The notes: generated by a model from the letters alone, not told the origin. Shown: positions 47,063 through 56,755, numbered from the stretch's first letter. The stretch is DNA of 64,000 nucleotides from Microbacterium sp. SORGH_AS_0862 (GCF_030818795.1 NZ_JAUTAY010000001.1:3286001-3350000), one strand, 5' to 3'. Program-made: numbers and translations.

Positions 47063-47881
47063 ATGCACCTGGAAGAGATCACCGACCCCGACGACCCGCG
47101 CCTGCACGACTACCGGAACCTCACCGACGTCGCACTGCGGCGGGTGTCGGAACCGGAGGAGGGGCTGTACATCGCGGAATCCGCGAAGGTGATCGCGCGT
47201 GCGCTCGCGGCGGGTCATCGGCCCCGGTCCGTGCTCGTGCAGCAGAAGTGGGTCGAGGAGGTGTCGGCGCTCCTGGCGCACTCGGAGACGCCGGTGTACG
47301 TGGTCCCAGCCGAGGTCGCCGAGTCGGTGACGGGCTACAGCGTGCACCGCGGCGCGCTCGCGGCGATGCACCGACCGAAGCTGCCGGAGGTGGCCGACCT
47401 CCTGCGGGACGCCCGCACGGTGCTCGTCCTCGAGGACATCGTCGACCACACGAACGTCGGCGCTGCACTGCGCGCGGCTGCGGGGATGGGTGCGGATGCG
47501 GTGCTCGTGACCGAGCGATGCGCCGACCCGCTCTACCGGCGCAGTGTGCGCGTCAGCATGGGGACCGTCTTCCAGGTGCCGTGGACCCGCCTTCCCGCGT
47601 GGCCCGAAGCCCGCAACCTCTTCGACGAGGCGGGCTTCCACCTGGCGGCTCTCGCGCTCGCGGACGACGCCGTCGCGCTCGAGTCGTTCGCGGCCTCGAG
47701 ACCCGATCGGGTGGCGCTGCTGCTCGGCGCGGAGGGCGATGGCCTGAGTCGCGGCGCGCTACGCGCCGCCGACACGGTCGTGACGATCCCGATGTCGGGC
47801 GGCGTCGACTCGCTGAATGTGGCCTCGGCGGGCGCCGTGGCGCTCTGGGCGCTCGCTCATCCGCCCGCGGCGGGGTCCTGA
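47063..47881 (+). CDS. SpoU/TrmH-family RNA 2'-O-methyltransferase
   Basis: A 272-residue trefoil-knot methyltransferase with an N-terminal substrate-binding domain. Knot motifs: LEDIVDHTNVGAALRAAAGMGADAVLV, LLLGAEGDGLS and IPMSGGVDSLNVASAGAVALW. The target (rRNA or tRNA) is unknown. ATG 47063 has a strong GGAGGAGG site. Its end overlaps the converging SGNH hydrolase gene by 25 nt. Confidence 0.92.
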   Translation: MHLEEITDPDDPRLHDYRNLTDVALRRVSEPEEGLYIAESAKVIARALAAGHRPRSVLVQQKWVEEVSALLAHSETPVYVVPAEVAESVTGYSVHRGALAAMHRPKLPEVADLLRDARTVLVLEDIVDHTNVGAALRAAAGMGADAVLVTERCADPLYRRSVRVSMGTVFQVPWTRLPAWPEARNLFDEAGFHLAALALADDAVALESFAASRPDRVALLLGAEGDGLSRGALRAADTVVTIPMSGGVDSLNVASAGAVALWALAHPPAAGS

Positions 47882-48708
47882 TCGTCGATGCGCGCCACGC
47901 GCGACGGCTCCGGGCGCTTCGCGGTCACATGGTCGCCCGACGACTGGTGCCGTAGGCGCCGGAGCACCCACGGGACGAGGTAGGTCCGTGCCCAGACGAG
48001 ATCGTCGGCGCGGGCCGCACGCCAGTTCCGCACCGCGATCGGCGCAGGCTGCATGGGGGTCAGGTCGTTGGGGACGTTGAGGGCGCGCAGCACCATCCGT
48101 GCGACCTCGTGATGCCCGAGGGTGTTCAGGTGCAGGCGGTCGTCCGCGAAGAAGCGAGTGTCCTGGATCTCCTTGAGACCCCACTGGTCCGCGACGATGC
48201 AGTCGTACCGGTCGGCGATCGCGCGCAGGTTCTCGTTGTAGATCGCGACCTTCCCACGGAAGCCTCGGAACACCGGGGAGAAGTTCGTGTCGATGCCCGT
48301 GAACACGACGACGGTGGCGCCGGTCGATGAGAGCCGGATGACCGCATCCTCGAACTGCTGCGAGATCTCGTCCGGATCGGTGCCGGGGCGGATGACGTCG
48401 TTGCCGCCTGCGCAGAAGCTGATCAGGTCGGGGGAGAGGGCGAGGGCCGGTTCGATCTGCTCGGCGACGATCTGGCCGATCAGGCGGCCGCGCACCGCGA
48501 GATTCGCGTACGCGAAGTCGTCGACGCCGGCGCCCAGCACCTCGGCGACGCGGTCCGCCCACCCCCGGTTGCCGCCCGGTGAGTCGGGCGACGGATCGCC
48601 GAGTCCCTCGGTGAAGGAGTCGCCGATGGCGACGAAACGCCGCCACGGATGCCCCTGATCGTTGGCAACGTAGGGCGTGCGGTGGGGCAGAGCCGATTCG
48701 GTCGTCAT
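47857..48708 (-). CDS. SGNH/GDSL hydrolase
   Basis: A 283-residue esterase-fold protein with block I VAIGDSFTEG (nucleophile Ser), block III GGND, and block V DDRLHLNTLGHHEVA supplying Asp and His. No signal peptide is visible, so it is probably cytoplasmic; the basic C-terminal region after residue 225 is an extension. Substrate unknown. ATG 48708 follows AGGAGGAA. Confidence 0.9.
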   Translation of the reverse strand: MTTESALPHRTPYVANDQGHPWRRFVAIGDSFTEGLGDPSPDSPGGNRGWADRVAEVLGAGVDDFAYANLAVRGRLIGQIVAEQIEPALALSPDLISFCAGGNDVIRPGTDPDEISQQFEDAVIRLSSTGATVVVFTGIDTNFSPVFRGFRGKVAIYNENLRAIADRYDCIVADQWGLKEIQDTRFFADDRLHLNTLGHHEVARMVLRALNVPNDLTPMQPAPIAVRNWRAARADDLVWARTYLVPWVLRRLRHQSSGDHVTAKRPEPSRVARIDDQDPAAGG

Positions 48709-48815
48709 CGTTCCTCCTGACCTCTCAGGGTAGCCCCGCGCCCTGAGCGCCGCCCGGGTTCGGGCGTCCGCGATCTCGCCTATCGTGGATTCTCGCGTTC
48801 GAGAACGGAGGTGCG

Positions 48816-50682
48816 ATGGACGACGAGCGGGAGACGACCATCGACGCCGACCGGATCGATGAGCACGGAGCCGAACACATCGGCAGTTTCGCCGCCGAGC
48901 ACCTCTCTCCGACGTATCCGCAGCGAGCGCCGTGGGGAACCGCACAGCGGCTGCGCGCCTGGCAGGCGGAGGCCCTCGACCATTACTTCTCGACGGACGG
49001 TCCCGACGGCGTCGGCAAGGGTCCGCGCGACTTCCTGGCCGCGGCCACCCCCGGCGCCGGAAAGACGACCTTCGCGCTGCGCCTCGCGAGCGAGCTGCTG
49101 CGTCGTGGCGTCGTCGACCGCATCATCGTGGTCGCACCGACGGAGCACCTCAAGACCCAGTGGGCGGATGCGGCGGCGCGGGTGGGCATCCGCCTCGACC
49201 CCCATTTCAGCAACCGCCACACCGTTCCGGCTCGGCAGTACCACGGGGTCGCGGTGACGTACGCGCAGGTGGCGGTCAAGGCGTCCGTCCACCAGTACCT
49301 GACCATCGAGAAGCGCAGTCTCGTCATCCTCGACGAGGTGCACCACGGCGGCGACGCGCTCAGCTGGGGCGATGCGCTGCGCGAGGCGTACGGTCGCGCG
49401 ACCCGTCGGCTCCTGCTGTCCGGCACGCCCTTCCGCTCCGATACCGCCCCCATCCCGTTCGTCGAATATCACCCCGACGCCAAGGGCAACCGCATCTCGC
49501 GGACCGACTACGCGTACGGCTACCGTCGCGCGTTGGAGGACGGGCGTCGTGCGGCCCGTGCTGTTCATGGTCTATGCCGGGCACATGCGCTGGCGCACCA
49601 AGACGGGCGACGAGATGGAGGCGCAGCTCGGCCAGGACAACACGAAGGACATCACGTCTCAGGCGTGGCGCACGGCGCTCGCCCCGGAGGGGGAGTGGAT
49701 CTCCGCCGTCCTGCGCTCGGCCGATCGGCGCCTCTCCGAGGTGCGGGAGCAGGTCCCCGACGCGGGTGGCCTCGTCATCGCGACCGACCAGACCGCGGCA
49801 CGCGCGTACGCCGACATCCTGCAGCAGATATCCGGCGAACCCGTCACCGTCGTCCTCTCCGACGAGGCCGAGGCGTCGTCGCGCATCGAGACGTTCTCCG
49901 CCTCCGATTCGCGCTGGATGGTGGCCGTGCGAATGGTGTCCGAGGGGGTGGACGTTCCGCGCCTCGCCGTCGGCGTCTATGCGACCTCCGCGTCCACCCC
50001 GCTCTTCTTCGCGCAAGCGATCGGGCGCTTCGTGCGTGCTCGGCGCCGCGGTGAGACCGCGAGCGTGTTCCTTCCCAACGTCCCGCAGCTCCTGACGCTC
50101 GCCAACGAGATGGAGCGCCAGCGCGACCACGCGCTCGACCGCGAAAGCGACGCGGAGGACATGTGGGACGCCGAAGAGGACATGATGAACGCTGCGGAGC
50201 GCGAGGACTCCGCATCCGACGCGCTGACCGAGGAGTTCGCCTACCAGGCACTCGGAGCGAACGCCCACTTCGACCGTGTGCTGTTCGACGGCAAGGAGTT
50301 CGGTCAGCTCGCCGTGCCCGGTACTCCGGAGGAGGAAGAGTTCCTGGGCATCCCGGGGCTGCTCGAACCGGAGCACGTGCACGAACTCCTGATGCAGCGC
50401 CAGGCCCGTCAGGGACGCCATCGCTCCGCGAGGGAAGCGCGCGAGGCGGCGGGGGAGCAGGAGCCGCCGAGCGACATCCCCGCGCCCCTTCACCGCACGC
50501 TCAAGGAGCAGCGCCAGCTGCTGAACAGCCTCGTAGGGCTGTACGCGCGACAGAGCGGCGAGCCGCACGGCGCGGTGCACACCGAACTGCGTCGACTGTG
50601 CGGCGGTCCGGCGGTGTCGCACGCAACCGTGGCTCAACTGCAGGCCCGGATCGAGCTGCTGCGCAAGCGCGTCCACAGCTGA
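48816..50682 (+). pseudogene. SF2 DEAD/DEAH-type helicase, interrupted by a +1 frameshift
   Basis: A superfamily 2 helicase of the UvrB/type III restriction-subunit fold. The first frame has Walker A ATPGAGKT (77-84), VVAPTEHLKTQW, LDEVHHGGD and motif III SGTPFRSD, up to RRALEDG. The frame breaks in the GGG at 49542-49544; one frame later it continues with VVRPVLFMVYAGHMRW, DQTAARAY, VSEGVDVPRLAVGVYATSAS and QAIGRFVRARR to the stop at 50682. Removing one G gives 621 residues. All motifs are intact, so an assembly error is likely. No methylase or specificity gene is near. ATG 48816 has GGAGG. Confidence 0.88.
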
Positions 50683-50726
50683 CAGGTCGTCGGCTGCGGA
50701 GTGCAGGACGCCGCTCGGACAACGAA

Positions 50727-50754
50727 GAAGAGGGCCCCTTCCGGGACCCTCTTC
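50727..50754. terminator. Hairpin between the helicase and tRNA-Leu
   Basis: Arms 50727-50738 (GAAGAGGGCCCC) and 50743-50754 pair over 12 positions with one mismatch and a 4-nt loop. It lies between converging genes and can serve both the helicase and the tRNA. Confidence 0.7.
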
Positions 50755-50762
50755 CGTCACTG

Positions 50763-50847
50763 TGCGCGAGGGGGGACTTGAACCCCCACGCCCTATACGG
50801 GCACTAGCACCTCAAGCTAGCGCGTCTACCTATTCCGCCACCCGCGC
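50763..50847 (-). tRNA. tRNA-Leu (anticodon GAG)
   Basis: An 85-nt tRNA with a long variable arm. Acceptor GCGCGGG pairs with CTCGCGC (one G-U), the anticodon stem CTAGC/GCTAG encloses loop TTGAGGT with anticodon GAG, the variable arm is a hairpin (GCCCGTATAGGGC), and the T-arm is GGGGG-TTCAAGT-CCCCC. Discriminator A73. CCA is not encoded. Reads leucine codons CUC and CUU. Confidence 0.95.
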
Positions 50848-50960
50848 AGTGTTTTCGTCGCTTTCGCAACGAGGAGCAACGTTACCACGTCCCGTGTCCG
50901 GTCGTTAATCCGGCACGCCCCGCGTGTGTCGCGCGTCACGGGACGGACACACGGAGCCGG

Positions 50961-50966
50961 TAGCCT
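50961..50966 (+). promoter_or_regulatory. Leaderless-type -10 of the M20 peptidase
   Basis: TAGCCT ends 7 nt before the ATG at 50974. No ribosome site is visible. Confidence 0.55.
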
Positions 50967-50973
50967 GAACCCC

Positions 50974-52287
50974 ATGACGGACGCGACTGCCGGGGGCGCG
51001 CCCGATCTGCCCGAGGTCGCGCGGATCGCGCGCGACCTCATCCGGATCGACACGACGAACTACGGCGGTGGTCGTGCCGTCGGCGAACGTGAGGCCGCCG
51101 AGTACGTGGGCGCCTACCTGGAGCGGCTCGGCCTCGAGGCGCAGTACTACGAGCCGGTCGCGCGCCGCACGAACGTGTTCGCCCGTGTGCCGGGGCGCGA
51201 CCTCACGCGACCGGCTCTCGTCGTCCACGGTCACCTCGATGTCGTCCCCGCGGTGGCGGAGGACTGGAGCGTCGACCCGTTCGCTGGCGTCGTCCGTGAC
51301 GGGATGCTGTGGGGGCGCGGCGCGGTGGACATGAAGAACATGGACGCCATGATCCTCACCTCGGTCGCGGAGCTCGTGCGTGCGGGTGAGCAGCCGGAGC
51401 GTGATCTCGTGCTGGCTTTCTTCGCCGATGAGGAGAACGGCGGTGTCGAGGGCTCTTCGCTGGTGGTCGAGCACCGGCCCGACATCTTCGCCGGCGCGAC
51501 CGAGGCCGTCAGCGAGGTGGGCGGCTTCTCCGTCGACGTGGGTTCCCGACGGGCCTACCTCCTGCAGGTCGGGGAGAAGGCGCTTCTCTGGTTGCGACTG
51601 GTGGCGCGCGGTGCAGCCGGCCACGGCAGCAGGTTCCATCCCGACAACGCCGTGCTCCGCCTCGCCGAAGCCGTCGCGGCCCTCGGGCGCACCGAGTGGC
51701 CCCTGCGCCTCACCGACACGACCGAGCGCTTCCTCGCCGAGATGTCCCGTCTCACGGGGATCGACACCTCCGACCCCGACGCGTTGGCGGACGCGGCCGG
51801 ACCCGCATCCGCGTTCCTCCGGGCGAGCCTGCGCACGACGGCGAATGCGACGGGACTCGCTGCCGGCTACAAGCACAACGTGATCCCCGATCGTGCCGAG
51901 GCGCTGATCGATGTCCGTGTGCTGCCGGGGACCGAGGACGCGGCTCTTGCCGACATCCGGCGCATCGTAGGCGAGGGCATCGAGATCGAGACGGTCGTGC
52001 GCGACGTGGGCCTGGAGACGACGTTCGAGGGCGACCTCGTCGACCGCATGGTCGGTGCCCTCGCGCGCCACGATCCCGAGGCACCCGTCATCCCGTACCT
52101 GCTCGGTGCGGGCACCGACAACAAGGCTCTGTCACGTCTGGGGATCACCGGCTACGGCTTCGCGCCGTTGCGCCTTCCACCGGGCATGGATTTCACCGGT
52201 ATGTTCCACGGTGTCGACGAGCGCGTCCCCATCGATTCGCTCGTGTTCGGGCAGCGCGTGCTGACCGACTTCCTCCGCACCTGCTGA
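50974..52287 (+). CDS. M20-family metallopeptidase (ArgE/DapE/CPG2-like)
   Basis: A 437-residue zinc aminoacylase or dipeptidase. Metal and catalytic motifs: VVHGHLDVVPA, WGRGAVDMKNMDA, FADEENGG with the catalytic Glu pair, and GAGTDNKALSRLGI near the end; the dimerisation lid lies between. The family includes succinyl-diaminopimelate desuccinylase-like enzymes, but the exact substrate is not set by sequence. The ATG at 50974 lies after a leaderless-type promoter; an upstream in-frame ATG at 50926 is rejected. M. tuberculosis has a similar gene (dapE2) in the corresponding region. Confidence 0.9.
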   Translation: MTDATAGGAPDLPEVARIARDLIRIDTTNYGGGRAVGEREAAEYVGAYLERLGLEAQYYEPVARRTNVFARVPGRDLTRPALVVHGHLDVVPAVAEDWSVDPFAGVVRDGMLWGRGAVDMKNMDAMILTSVAELVRAGEQPERDLVLAFFADEENGGVEGSSLVVEHRPDIFAGATEAVSEVGGFSVDVGSRRAYLLQVGEKALLWLRLVARGAAGHGSRFHPDNAVLRLAEAVAALGRTEWPLRLTDTTERFLAEMSRLTGIDTSDPDALADAAGPASAFLRASLRTTANATGLAAGYKHNVIPDRAEALIDVRVLPGTEDAALADIRRIVGEGIEIETVVRDVGLETTFEGDLVDRMVGALARHDPEAPVIPYLLGAGTDNKALSRLGITGYGFAPLRLPPGMDFTGMFHGVDERVPIDSLVFGQRVLTDFLRTC

Positions 52288-52317
52288 CCCGTCATCCGAT
52301 AAGGCGAAAGGCCGTCG

Positions 52318-53154
52318 ATGCAGAATTTCCTCGAAGCGCTCCTCCTGGGCCTCGTCCAAGGTCTCACGGAGTTCCTCCCGGTCTCCTCGAGCGCGCACCT
52401 CGCGATCCTCGGTGCCTTCTTGCCCTCCGCTCAGGATCCGGGCGCGGCGTTCACGGCGATCACGCAGATCGGAACCGAGGCGGCGGTGGTCATCTTCTTC
52501 TGGAAGGACATCGTCCGCATCATCTCGCACTGGTTCGGCTCCTTCACCGGACGCGTGCCGCGTAACGATCCCGACGCACGGATGGGCTGGCTGATCATCA
52601 TCGGGTCGGTGCCGATCGTCGCGCTGGGGCTCTTCTTCCAGGATCAGATCGAGGGCGTGTTCCGTTCGCTCTGGCTGGTCGCGGGCATGCTCATCTTCTT
52701 CGGCGTGCTCCTCGGTATCGCCGATGCGGTCGGCGCACATCGCCGCAAGCTCAAGGACCTCACGGTCGGCCACGGCATCGTGTTCGGTCTGGCGCAGTCG
52801 CTCGCGCTCGTGCCGGGGGTGTCGCGTTCCGGAGGCACCATCACCGCGGGTCTCTTCCTCGGTTACGAGCGTGCGGCGGCGGCGCGGTACGCGTTCCTGC
52901 TCGCCATCCCGGCGGTGTTCGGCAGCGGCTTCTACCAGCTGTTCAAGGTGCTCCGCGAGCCCGAGGTCGATCCCGCCTTCAACCTGTGGGAGACGGGCGC
53001 CGCGACCGTCGTCGCGTTCTTCGTGGCACTCGTGGTCATCAAGTACTTCATGGCCTGGATCTCGAAGCGCAGCTTCCTGCCGTTCGTGATCTACCGCGTC
53101 GCGTTGGGCGCGTTCGTGATGATCATGCTGGCGACCGGGGTCATCGCGGCCTGA
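52318..53154 (+). CDS. uppP: Undecaprenyl-diphosphate phosphatase
   Basis: Membrane enzyme (BacA family) recycling the C55 lipid carrier for peptidoglycan. The 278-residue protein has about eight helices and both active-site motifs, [17 protein letters not shown] near the N-terminus and [12 protein letters not shown] at about residue 165. The ATG follows AAGGCGAAAGG. It is 30 nt after the M20 peptidase gene. Confidence 0.96.
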   Translation: MQNFLEALLLGLVQGLTEFLPVSSSAHLAILGAFLPSAQDPGAAFTAITQIGTEAAVVIFFWKDIVRIISHWFGSFTGRVPRNDPDARMGWLIIIGSVPIVALGLFFQDQIEGVFRSLWLVAGMLIFFGVLLGIADAVGAHRRKLKDLTVGHGIVFGLAQSLALVPGVSRSGGTITAGLFLGYERAAAARYAFLLAIPAVFGSGFYQLFKVLREPEVDPAFNLWETGAATVVAFFVALVVIKYFMAWISKRSFLPFVIYRVALGAFVMIMLATGVIAA

Positions 53155-53165
53155 TCGACTGCGCG

Positions 53166-54029
53166 TCAGCGACGCGGTTCGTCGCGGCCGGGCTTGCCCG
53201 GTCCGTCACCGCGGCGGCGGAGATACTGCTCGAACTCGCGGGCGATGGCGTCGCCGGATGCGTCCGGGGAGTCCCAGGTGTCGCGCGTGCGCTCGAGCCC
53301 GCGGATGTACTCGGTCATCTCCTCGTCATCGGCCGCGGCGGCGTCGATGGATGCCTCCCACGCGGCGGCCTGCGTCGACAGCTCGCCGCGGGGCACCTTC
53401 GCCCCGGTGATGTCCTCGAGGCGGTCCAGCAGCGCCAGGGTGGCTTTCGGAGACGGCGTGTGACCCGCGACGTAGTGCGGGACGCTGGCCCAGAGCGATG
53501 CCGCAGGGATGCCGGCCTGTTCCGCGACATGCGCAAGGACGCTCAGAATGCCGACGGGGCCCTCGTAGGAGCTCCTCTCGAGGCCCAGGCCGGTGCGCAG
53601 TGCATCACTGTCGCTGCCCGCGAAGATGGAGATCGGACGGGTGTGCGGCACATCCGCCATCATCGAGCCGAGCGCGACGAAGCCCGTGATGTCTTCGGCG
53701 AGCGCGAAGTCGACGAGTTCGGAGGCGAACGCCTTCCAGGCCCGTGCCGGCTCGACCCCCGTCAGCAGCCACAGCTGCGTTCCGCGGGTCTGCTGCGACG
53801 GGCGCAGCAGCGTCGTCTCCGGCCAGGAGAGCGCGCGATTGCCCTCCGCATCGACTGTCACCGTCGGACGGGTGTACTGGTAATCGAAGTACAGCTCGGG
53901 ATCGACCGAGTACACGGGCTCGTAATCGCCCTCGGCGCGCAGCAGAGCGAGCGCCGCGGATGCCGCCTCACCCGCATCGTTCCAGCCGTCGAAGGCGGCG
54001 ACCAGAACGCGCCGACCCAGTCCCTCCAC
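53166..54029 (-). CDS. PAC2-family protein
   Basis: A 287-residue PAC2 protein (LVAAFDGWNDAGEAASAAL, FVALGSMMADVPHTRP, GLERSSYEGPVGILSVLAHVA, SVPHYVAG). PAC2 is named for a eukaryotic proteasome assembly chaperone; actinobacterial members lie near the Pup-proteasome genes but their function is unclear. GTG 54029 has GGGAG at good spacing; another GTG at 54035 and a longer open frame are alternatives. It is the only minus-strand gene of the region 50974-63942. Confidence 0.85.
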   Translation of the reverse strand: MEGLGRRVLVAAFDGWNDAGEAASAALALLRAEGDYEPVYSVDPELYFDYQYTRPTVTVDAEGNRALSWPETTLLRPSQQTRGTQLWLLTGVEPARAWKAFASELVDFALAEDITGFVALGSMMADVPHTRPISIFAGSDSDALRTGLGLERSSYEGPVGILSVLAHVAEQAGIPAASLWASVPHYVAGHTPSPKATLALLDRLEDITGAKVPRGELSTQAAAWEASIDAAAADDEEMTEYIRGLERTRDTWDSPDASGDAIAREFEQYLRRRGDGPGKPGRDEPRR

Positions 54030-54127
54030 CGTCACTCCCTCTCTTCCGCGGCAGCTGAGCGCCGCGGGGATCGTTCCAGGATAGGCGCAGCGGCGCGACG
54101 TGGCGCGGGTGCGGTCGGGGTGCCTCG

Positions 54128-54133
54128 TAGCAT
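54128..54133 (+). promoter_or_regulatory. Leaderless-type -10 of the HAD hydrolase
   Basis: TAGCAT ends 6 nt before the GTG at 54140. Confidence 0.5.
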
Positions 54134-54139
54134 GGGACG

Positions 54140-54826
54140 GTGAACCCCCAGCTTCCCGACGCCGTCCTGTGGGACATGGACGGCACACTCGTCGACACCG
54201 AGCCCTACTGGATGGCGGCCGAGGGCCCTCTCGTCGCTGAGTACGGCGGTGTCTGGACCCATGAACAGGCACTGGGGATGGTCGGTCTCGGGCTCGACGA
54301 CGCGGCGCGTCTTCTTCAGGACGCGGGCGTCCGCCTTCCCGAACATCAGATCATCGACACCCTGACCGCGCGTGTCATGCAGTCGCTGCGGGAGGACGGC
54401 GTGCCCTTCCGCCCCGGGGCCCGGGAGCTGCTGGCCAGTCTGCGCGCGGCGGGAGTGCGCACGGCCCTCGTGACAATGTCGCTGCGTCGGATGGCGGATG
54501 CGGTGGTCGAGCTCATCGACTTCGACGCCTTCGACCTCGTGATCGCCGGAGACGAGGCCACACGTCCGAAGCCGTTCCCGGACCCGTACCTCCAGGCCTG
54601 CGCGTCACTCGGCGTGGATCCGGCCCGTACCGTCGCGATCGAGGACTCGCCCAACGGACTGCGCTCCGCGGTCGCAGCCGGAACCGTGGCCCTGGGCGTT
54701 CCCCACATGGTCTCGCTCGAGGGCGTCGGTGCCGCCGCCCTGTGGCCCACGCTGGCCGAGACCGGCGCCGGCGACATCGCGCGCCTGTTCACCGCACATC
54801 ACGAATTCGAGGACGTCGCACGATGA
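54140..54826 (+). CDS. HAD-superfamily phosphatase (beta-phosphoglucomutase-like group)
   Basis: A 228-residue haloacid-dehalogenase-type enzyme. Motif I WDMDGTLVDTEP (Asp12 and Asp14), motif II VTMSL, and motif III/IV region KPFPDPYLQACASLGVDPARTVAIEDSPNGLRSAVAAG. The alpha-helical cap fits the phosphatase/phosphoglucomutase subgroup; substrate unknown. The end overlaps trmI by ATGA. Confidence 0.9.
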   Translation: MNPQLPDAVLWDMDGTLVDTEPYWMAAEGPLVAEYGGVWTHEQALGMVGLGLDDAARLLQDAGVRLPEHQIIDTLTARVMQSLREDGVPFRPGARELLASLRAAGVRTALVTMSLRRMADAVVELIDFDAFDLVIAGDEATRPKPFPDPYLQACASLGVDPARTVAIEDSPNGLRSAVAAGTVALGVPHMVSLEGVGAAALWPTLAETGAGDIARLFTAHHEFEDVAR

Positions 54827-55839
54827 CCACTCCCGCCTCCGCTCCCCGCGGCCCTTTCCGTTTCGGCGACCGCATCCAGCTGACCGGACCGAAGGGCCGA
54901 CTGCACACGATCACGCTGAAGGACGGCGGCGAGCTGCACACGCATCACGGCGTCCTGCGTCATCGCGATCTCGAGGGGCTGCCGGACGGCTCCGTCGTCG
55001 CCAACAGCGGCGGTCACGAGTACCTCGCTCTGCGCCCGCTGCTTCGCGACTTCGTCATGTCGATGCCACGCGGCGCGGCGATCGTCTACCCGAAGGATGC
55101 GGCGCAGATCGTCGCGCAAGCCGACATCTTTCCCGGGGCGGTCGTCGTCGAAGCCGGTGTCGGGTCGGGTGCGCTCGCGCTCTGGCTCCTGCGCGGAGTC
55201 GGAGCCGCGGGACGGCTCACGTCGTTCGAACGGCGGGAGGACTTCGCCGAGGTCGCGCGTGCCAATATGGAGACCTTCCTCGGGTCCGTGCCCGAGAACT
55301 GGGCCCTCGAGGTCGGGGATCTCGTCGAGCGCCTGCCCGAAGCGGTCGAACCGGCATCCGTCGACCGCGTCGTGCTGGACATGCTGGCACCCTGGGAGTG
55401 CATCGATGTGGTCGCCGATGCCCTCGCGCCCGGTGGTGTGGTCATCTGCTATGTCGCCACCGCCACGCAGCTCAGCCGGGTCGCGGAGTACATCCGCCAC
55501 ACGGAGCTCTTCACGGACCCTGAGGCGAGCGAGACGCTCGTGCGCGGCTGGCACGTCGAGGGACTGGCCGTGCGCCCGGATCACCGCATGGTCGCCCACA
55601 CCGGGTTCCTGCTGACGGCGCGGCGACTCGCCCCGGGAGCCGTGCTCCCCGAGCAGAAGCGGCGCGCATCCAAGTCGAGCTACAGCGACGAGGATGTGGA
55701 GCTGTGGACGCCCGGCGCGGTGGGGGAGCGGCAGATCACCGACAAGAACCTTCGCAAGCGCGTGCGCGAGGCGCAGCGTGCGGCCGCAGGTGCACGCCAG
55801 GCGGCGGCGGAGGACGACACCGACGAGCACGTAGACTGA
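54823..55839 (+). CDS. trmI: tRNA (adenine-N1-)-methyltransferase, TrmI
   Basis: Methylates adenine 58 in the T-loop of tRNA. The 338-residue protein has an N-terminal small domain (GDRIQLTGPKGRLHTITL) and a Rossmann methylase with SAM motif VVEAGVGSGALALWLLRGVG and DMLAPWECIDVVADAL. In many actinobacteria trmI is followed by the proteasome ATPase arc/mpa, dop, pup, prcBA and pafA; here it is followed after 4 nt by an FKBP-like lipoprotein and then pafBC. Confidence 0.94.
   Translation: MTTPASAPRGPFRFGDRIQLTGPKGRLHTITLKDGGELHTHHGVLRHRDLEGLPDGSVVANSGGHEYLALRPLLRDFVMSMPRGAAIVYPKDAAQIVAQADIFPGAVVVEAGVGSGALALWLLRGVGAAGRLTSFERREDFAEVARANMETFLGSVPENWALEVGDLVERLPEAVEPASVDRVVLDMLAPWECIDVVADALAPGGVVICYVATATQLSRVAEYIRHTELFTDPEASETLVRGWHVEGLAVRPDHRMVAHTGFLLTARRLAPGAVLPEQKRRASKSSYSDEDVELWTPGAVGERQITDKNLRKRVREAQRAAAGARQAAAEDDTDEHVD
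55832..55837 (+). promoter_or_regulatory. Leaderless-type -10 of the FKBP-like lipoprotein gene
   Basis: TAGACT ends 6 nt before the GTG at 55844 and overlaps the trmI stop codon. Confidence 0.55.
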
Positions 55840-55843
55840 TCCG

Positions 55844-56755
55844 GTGCGCAGACTTCCCGCCGCGGCCGCCGCAGTCGGCCTGATGACCCTGGCCCTCGTC
55901 GGATGCTCGTCGTCGACAGCATCGGGCTGTGACCGCCCGGACTCGCTCGGCGGGATCGGCTCGCTCGTCACCGTCTCCGGGGACGACAGCAACGTCGCGC
56001 CCACGGTGCAGGTCTCCTCGCCGGTCAAGATCGACGGCGTGCAGTACGACGATCTCGTGACCGGGGATGGCAGCGCCATCGTCTCCGACAACCAGGTGGT
56101 GGACGTGGGCTTCACCCTCGCCGACGCGACGAATGGCGAGGTCCTGGCCGCGGAGGGATATGGGCAGCCGCTCTACCTGCCGCTGACGGGTCTCACGCAG
56201 GCGATGCCGGGGATCAAGAGCGCGCTGGAGTGCGCGACCGGCGGCTCGCGGATCGTCGTGGGTCTCGCCGGCGACCAGGTCGAGCCCGGATTCCTCGAGC
56301 AGCTGCGGCTCGCCGAGGGCACCCCGCTCGTCGCTGTCCTGGATCTGCGCTCCGTCATGCTCTCGGCGGCCGACGGCGCGCCGCAGTACAACGACGCGCA
56401 CGGCATGCCCTCCGTCGTGCTCACCGACGACGGCCACCCCGGGGTCGTGGTCCCCGACGGTTCCGCGCCGACCGAGCGTACGGTGGAGGTCCTGAAGAAG
56501 GGCGACCACGATGTGCCCGCCGACGGGTCCACCGTCGTCGTGAACGTGCTGCAGGTCGACTGGAAGAGCAAGCGCGTGACGAAGACCACGTGGGACGACA
56601 AGCCGGACGCGGTCACGCTCGGCGGCGACTCCGTCGTCTCGCAGACGATCGCCGGCCTTCCGATCGGATCGCAGGTGCTGGTCGTCGAGCCGCCCGCCGA
56701 CGCCTCCTCCGCCGCCTCGATCTACGTGATCGACATCCTCGGCGCGCTGGGCTGA
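55844..56755 (+). CDS. FKBP-type peptidyl-prolyl isomerase-like lipoprotein
   Basis: A 303-residue lipoprotein (lipobox LVGC, Cys21) with two FKBP-like halves, about 60-165 and 200-303. The family position between trmI/pafA and pafB is typical of actinobacterial FkpA homologues. Several canonical FKBP active-site residues are not obvious: the usual V-x-V-x-Y-T-G strand is replaced by VDVGFTLADATNG, so catalytic activity is doubtful and a chaperone role is possible. GTG start after a leaderless-type promoter. Confidence 0.82.
   Translation: MRRLPAAAAAVGLMTLALVGCSSSTASGCDRPDSLGGIGSLVTVSGDDSNVAPTVQVSSPVKIDGVQYDDLVTGDGSAIVSDNQVVDVGFTLADATNGEVLAAEGYGQPLYLPLTGLTQAMPGIKSALECATGGSRIVVGLAGDQVEPGFLEQLRLAEGTPLVAVLDLRSVMLSAADGAPQYNDAHGMPSVVLTDDGHPGVVVPDGSAPTERTVEVLKKGDHDVPADGSTVVVNVLQVDWKSKRVTKTTWDDKPDAVTLGGDSVVSQTIAGLPIGSQVLVVEPPADASSAASIYVIDILGALG

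Noticed and set aside
48816..50682. Restriction-modification or defence island around the SF2 helicase
   Set aside because: No methylase, specificity subunit, nuclease or other defence gene adjoins it; neighbours are housekeeping genes.
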